A DNA stretch of 57,661 bases from Candidatus Saccharimonadales bacterium (lineage in GTDB: Bacteria > Patescibacteriota > Saccharimonadia > Saccharimonadales > UBA4665), in the NCBI GenBank assembly GCA_025450135.1, contig JANWHZ010000038.1, positions 1-57,661 of the forward strand, in the 5' to 3' direction. Under the pieces are notes generated by a model. That model was not told the origin of the DNA and made no database searches. It saw only the letters and a program-made list of their open reading frames with translations. Below are positions 57,062-57,661 of the stretch, piece after piece. Position 1 is the stretch's first letter, and the number at the start of each line of letters is the position of its first letter. A program made the translations under genes and the position numbers.

Positions 57062-57238
57062 TCACGCGGCTGCTTCTTGCCAAATACGGAGCGCACGCGC
57101 AAATACAATGTCATTTGGCATATAAAGCGCTTTGTATAAAACAGCTACTTCCTCTGTCGCCTCGGGGATAGCATGGCCCACTACCTGATAACGATGCTCC
57201 ATATCTGGATGCTTATAGTGGACATAGCAACTGCCCAT
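57062..57238 (-). CDS. Small DUF1653-like protein
   Basis: 58 residues from ATG 57238: MGSCYVHYKHPDMEHRYQVV then GHAIPEATEEVAVLYKALYM. This matches the G-x-Y-x-HYK ... Y-x-V-x-G-x-A ... E-x-T-x-E ... V-x-Y-x-x-LY pattern of the DUF1653 family, and ends IWQEAAA. The protein is small and acidic/aromatic, probably beta-rich. The function is not known. The ribosome-binding site is weak. Confidence 0.65.
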   Translation of the reverse strand: MGSCYVHYKHPDMEHRYQVVGHAIPEATEEVAVLYKALYMPNDIVFARALRIWQEAAA

Positions 57239-57363
57239 TGGTACTCGTCAAGCAGCATCAGCTAACTCTTTCTCAAGCGTTTCGCTGCTTTTCTTTTCGC
57301 CTTGCATATGAGTATGTATATCGCCATTTCACGGACAGCCCATTCTGTTATGATGGATTAAGC

Positions 57364-57661
57364 GTGCAACATACATATAAAATTCATTTCGTCTGTCGTG
57401 GAAATACATACCGAAGTCGACTTGCTGAAGCATTTGTACGGGAACTACGCAACCCACACGTACATGCGTCATCTAGTGGCATCGAAGCTTCAAACTACAA
57501 TTTATACCCCCTTGATTACGTCCCACGCCCGACAGGGGCCATACGCAAGCGCTTCCACCTCGATGAATATTTTTCACCTGAACGCACATCAACAAGCAAC
57601 GAGTTGCTAGAGGCCGCAGACCTGATAGTCTTTATGAGCCCCGATATTGCAAGCGACGCTA
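57364..57661 (+). CDS. Low-molecular-weight protein-tyrosine-phosphatase-like protein, 3' end beyond window
   Basis: Begins at GTG 57364 and is open to the window edge (99 codons visible). MQHTYKIHFVCRGNTYRSRL then AEAFVREL matches the C-x5-R-S active-site loop of LMW phosphatases and arsenate reductases (here VCRGNTYRS). Further on EAADLIVFMSPD is the DLIvvM-like segment. TGtTATGAT lies 9 nt before the GTG, so the mRNA is probably leaderless. It may act on phosphotyrosine or arsenate; the C-terminal catalytic Asp lies outside the window. Confidence 0.8.
   Translation, partial: MQHTYKIHFVCRGNTYRSRLAEAFVRELRNPHVHASSSGIEASNYNLYPLDYVPRPTGAIRKRFHLDEYFSPERTSTSNELLEAADLIVFMSPDIASDA

Noticed and set aside
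1..57661. CRISPR array, insertion sequence, prophage or integron
   Set aside because: No regularly spaced direct repeats, transposase or integrase genes, or phage structural genes were found; gene content is that of a small bacterial chromosome.
1..57661. Reassigned genetic code (UGA = Gly)
   Set aside because: TGA ends several genes at positions fixed by the next start codon (for example 13546-13548 and 36876-36878).

Overview
The window looks like chromosomal DNA of a member of the Candidatus Saccharibacteria (TM7; Patescibacteria/CPR). This rests on sequence character, not a database search. The evidence is: a long S10-spc-alpha ribosomal cluster with no uL30 gene between rpsE and rplO and no adk or map next to secY; cysteine-free forms of L33, L36, S4 and S14; short intergenic gaps with many 1-8 nt overlaps; and typical CPR enzymes (a bacterial CarS-like CDP-lipid synthase, type 1 IPP isomerase, a DUF1653-like protein, GH57/GH15 glucan enzymes). 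TGA works as a stop codon (for example at 13546-13548), so the code is table 11, unlike Gracilibacteria/Absconditabacteria.

Layout. 1-4.8 kb: 3' part of dnaX (runs off the left edge), several unknown small genes, and a decayed patch (4061-4459) holding a broken membrane-protein reading frame and a histidine-kinase C-terminal remnant. 4.8-6.0 kb: rplJ-rplL with an L10-leader-like RNA and a good promoter. 6.0-14.4 kb: a deoxypyrimidine/thymidylate locus with a thymidylate kinase fused to a degenerate ThyX-like domain, a DHFR/RibD-type reductase, a protein resembling the helical domain of 5-hydroxymethyl-dU DNA kinases and thymine-hypermodification enzymes next to a second dTMP-kinase-like gene, dCTP deaminase, an APH-type kinase, a cytidylyltransferase-like protein, a HIT-dCMP deaminase fusion, and thyA. 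14.3-19.4 kb: a GT4 glycosyltransferase with a 35-residue acidic peptide gene, rplK-rplA, and secE-nusG. 19.5-26.5 kb: GT2 membrane glycosyltransferase, soluble PAS histidine kinase, YgjP-like metalloprotease, AAA_33 kinase, tRNA-Trp, and a lipid pair (CDP-alcohol phosphatidyltransferase fused to a diacylglycerol-kinase domain, divergent from a CarS homologue). 26.5-31 kb: an alpha-glucan operon (glycogen-synthase-like GT4, GH57, GH15). 31-38.9 kb: L33, three tRNAs (Thr-GGU, Tyr-GUA, Thr-UGU), a TPR-holB-rluA-trpS run in which TrpRS carries a C-terminal YbaK-like domain, and an ATP-grasp/M20 peptidase pair behind a leader that looks like a transcription attenuator with two copies of one stem-loop. 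38.9-53.5 kb: ribosomal protein genes with rpoA, infA and secY. 53.5-57.7 kb: two membrane proteins, idi, maf, a separate monocistronic rpsJ, small genes, and the start of a low-molecular-weight phosphatase gene.

How the parts work together. The thymidylate locus has two routes to dUMP (dCTP deaminase and dCMP deaminase), a ThyA, a reductase that could regenerate folate, and two kinases for dTMP. This suits a host-dependent organism that salvages nucleotides but must make its own dTMP. The hypermodification-type protein in the same locus is the best candidate for an undescribed system. Ribosomal genes carry clear Shine-Dalgarno sequences, while many solitary non-ribosomal genes have a -10 hexamer (often extended, TGn) only 5-10 nt before the start codon, which suggests leaderless transcripts.
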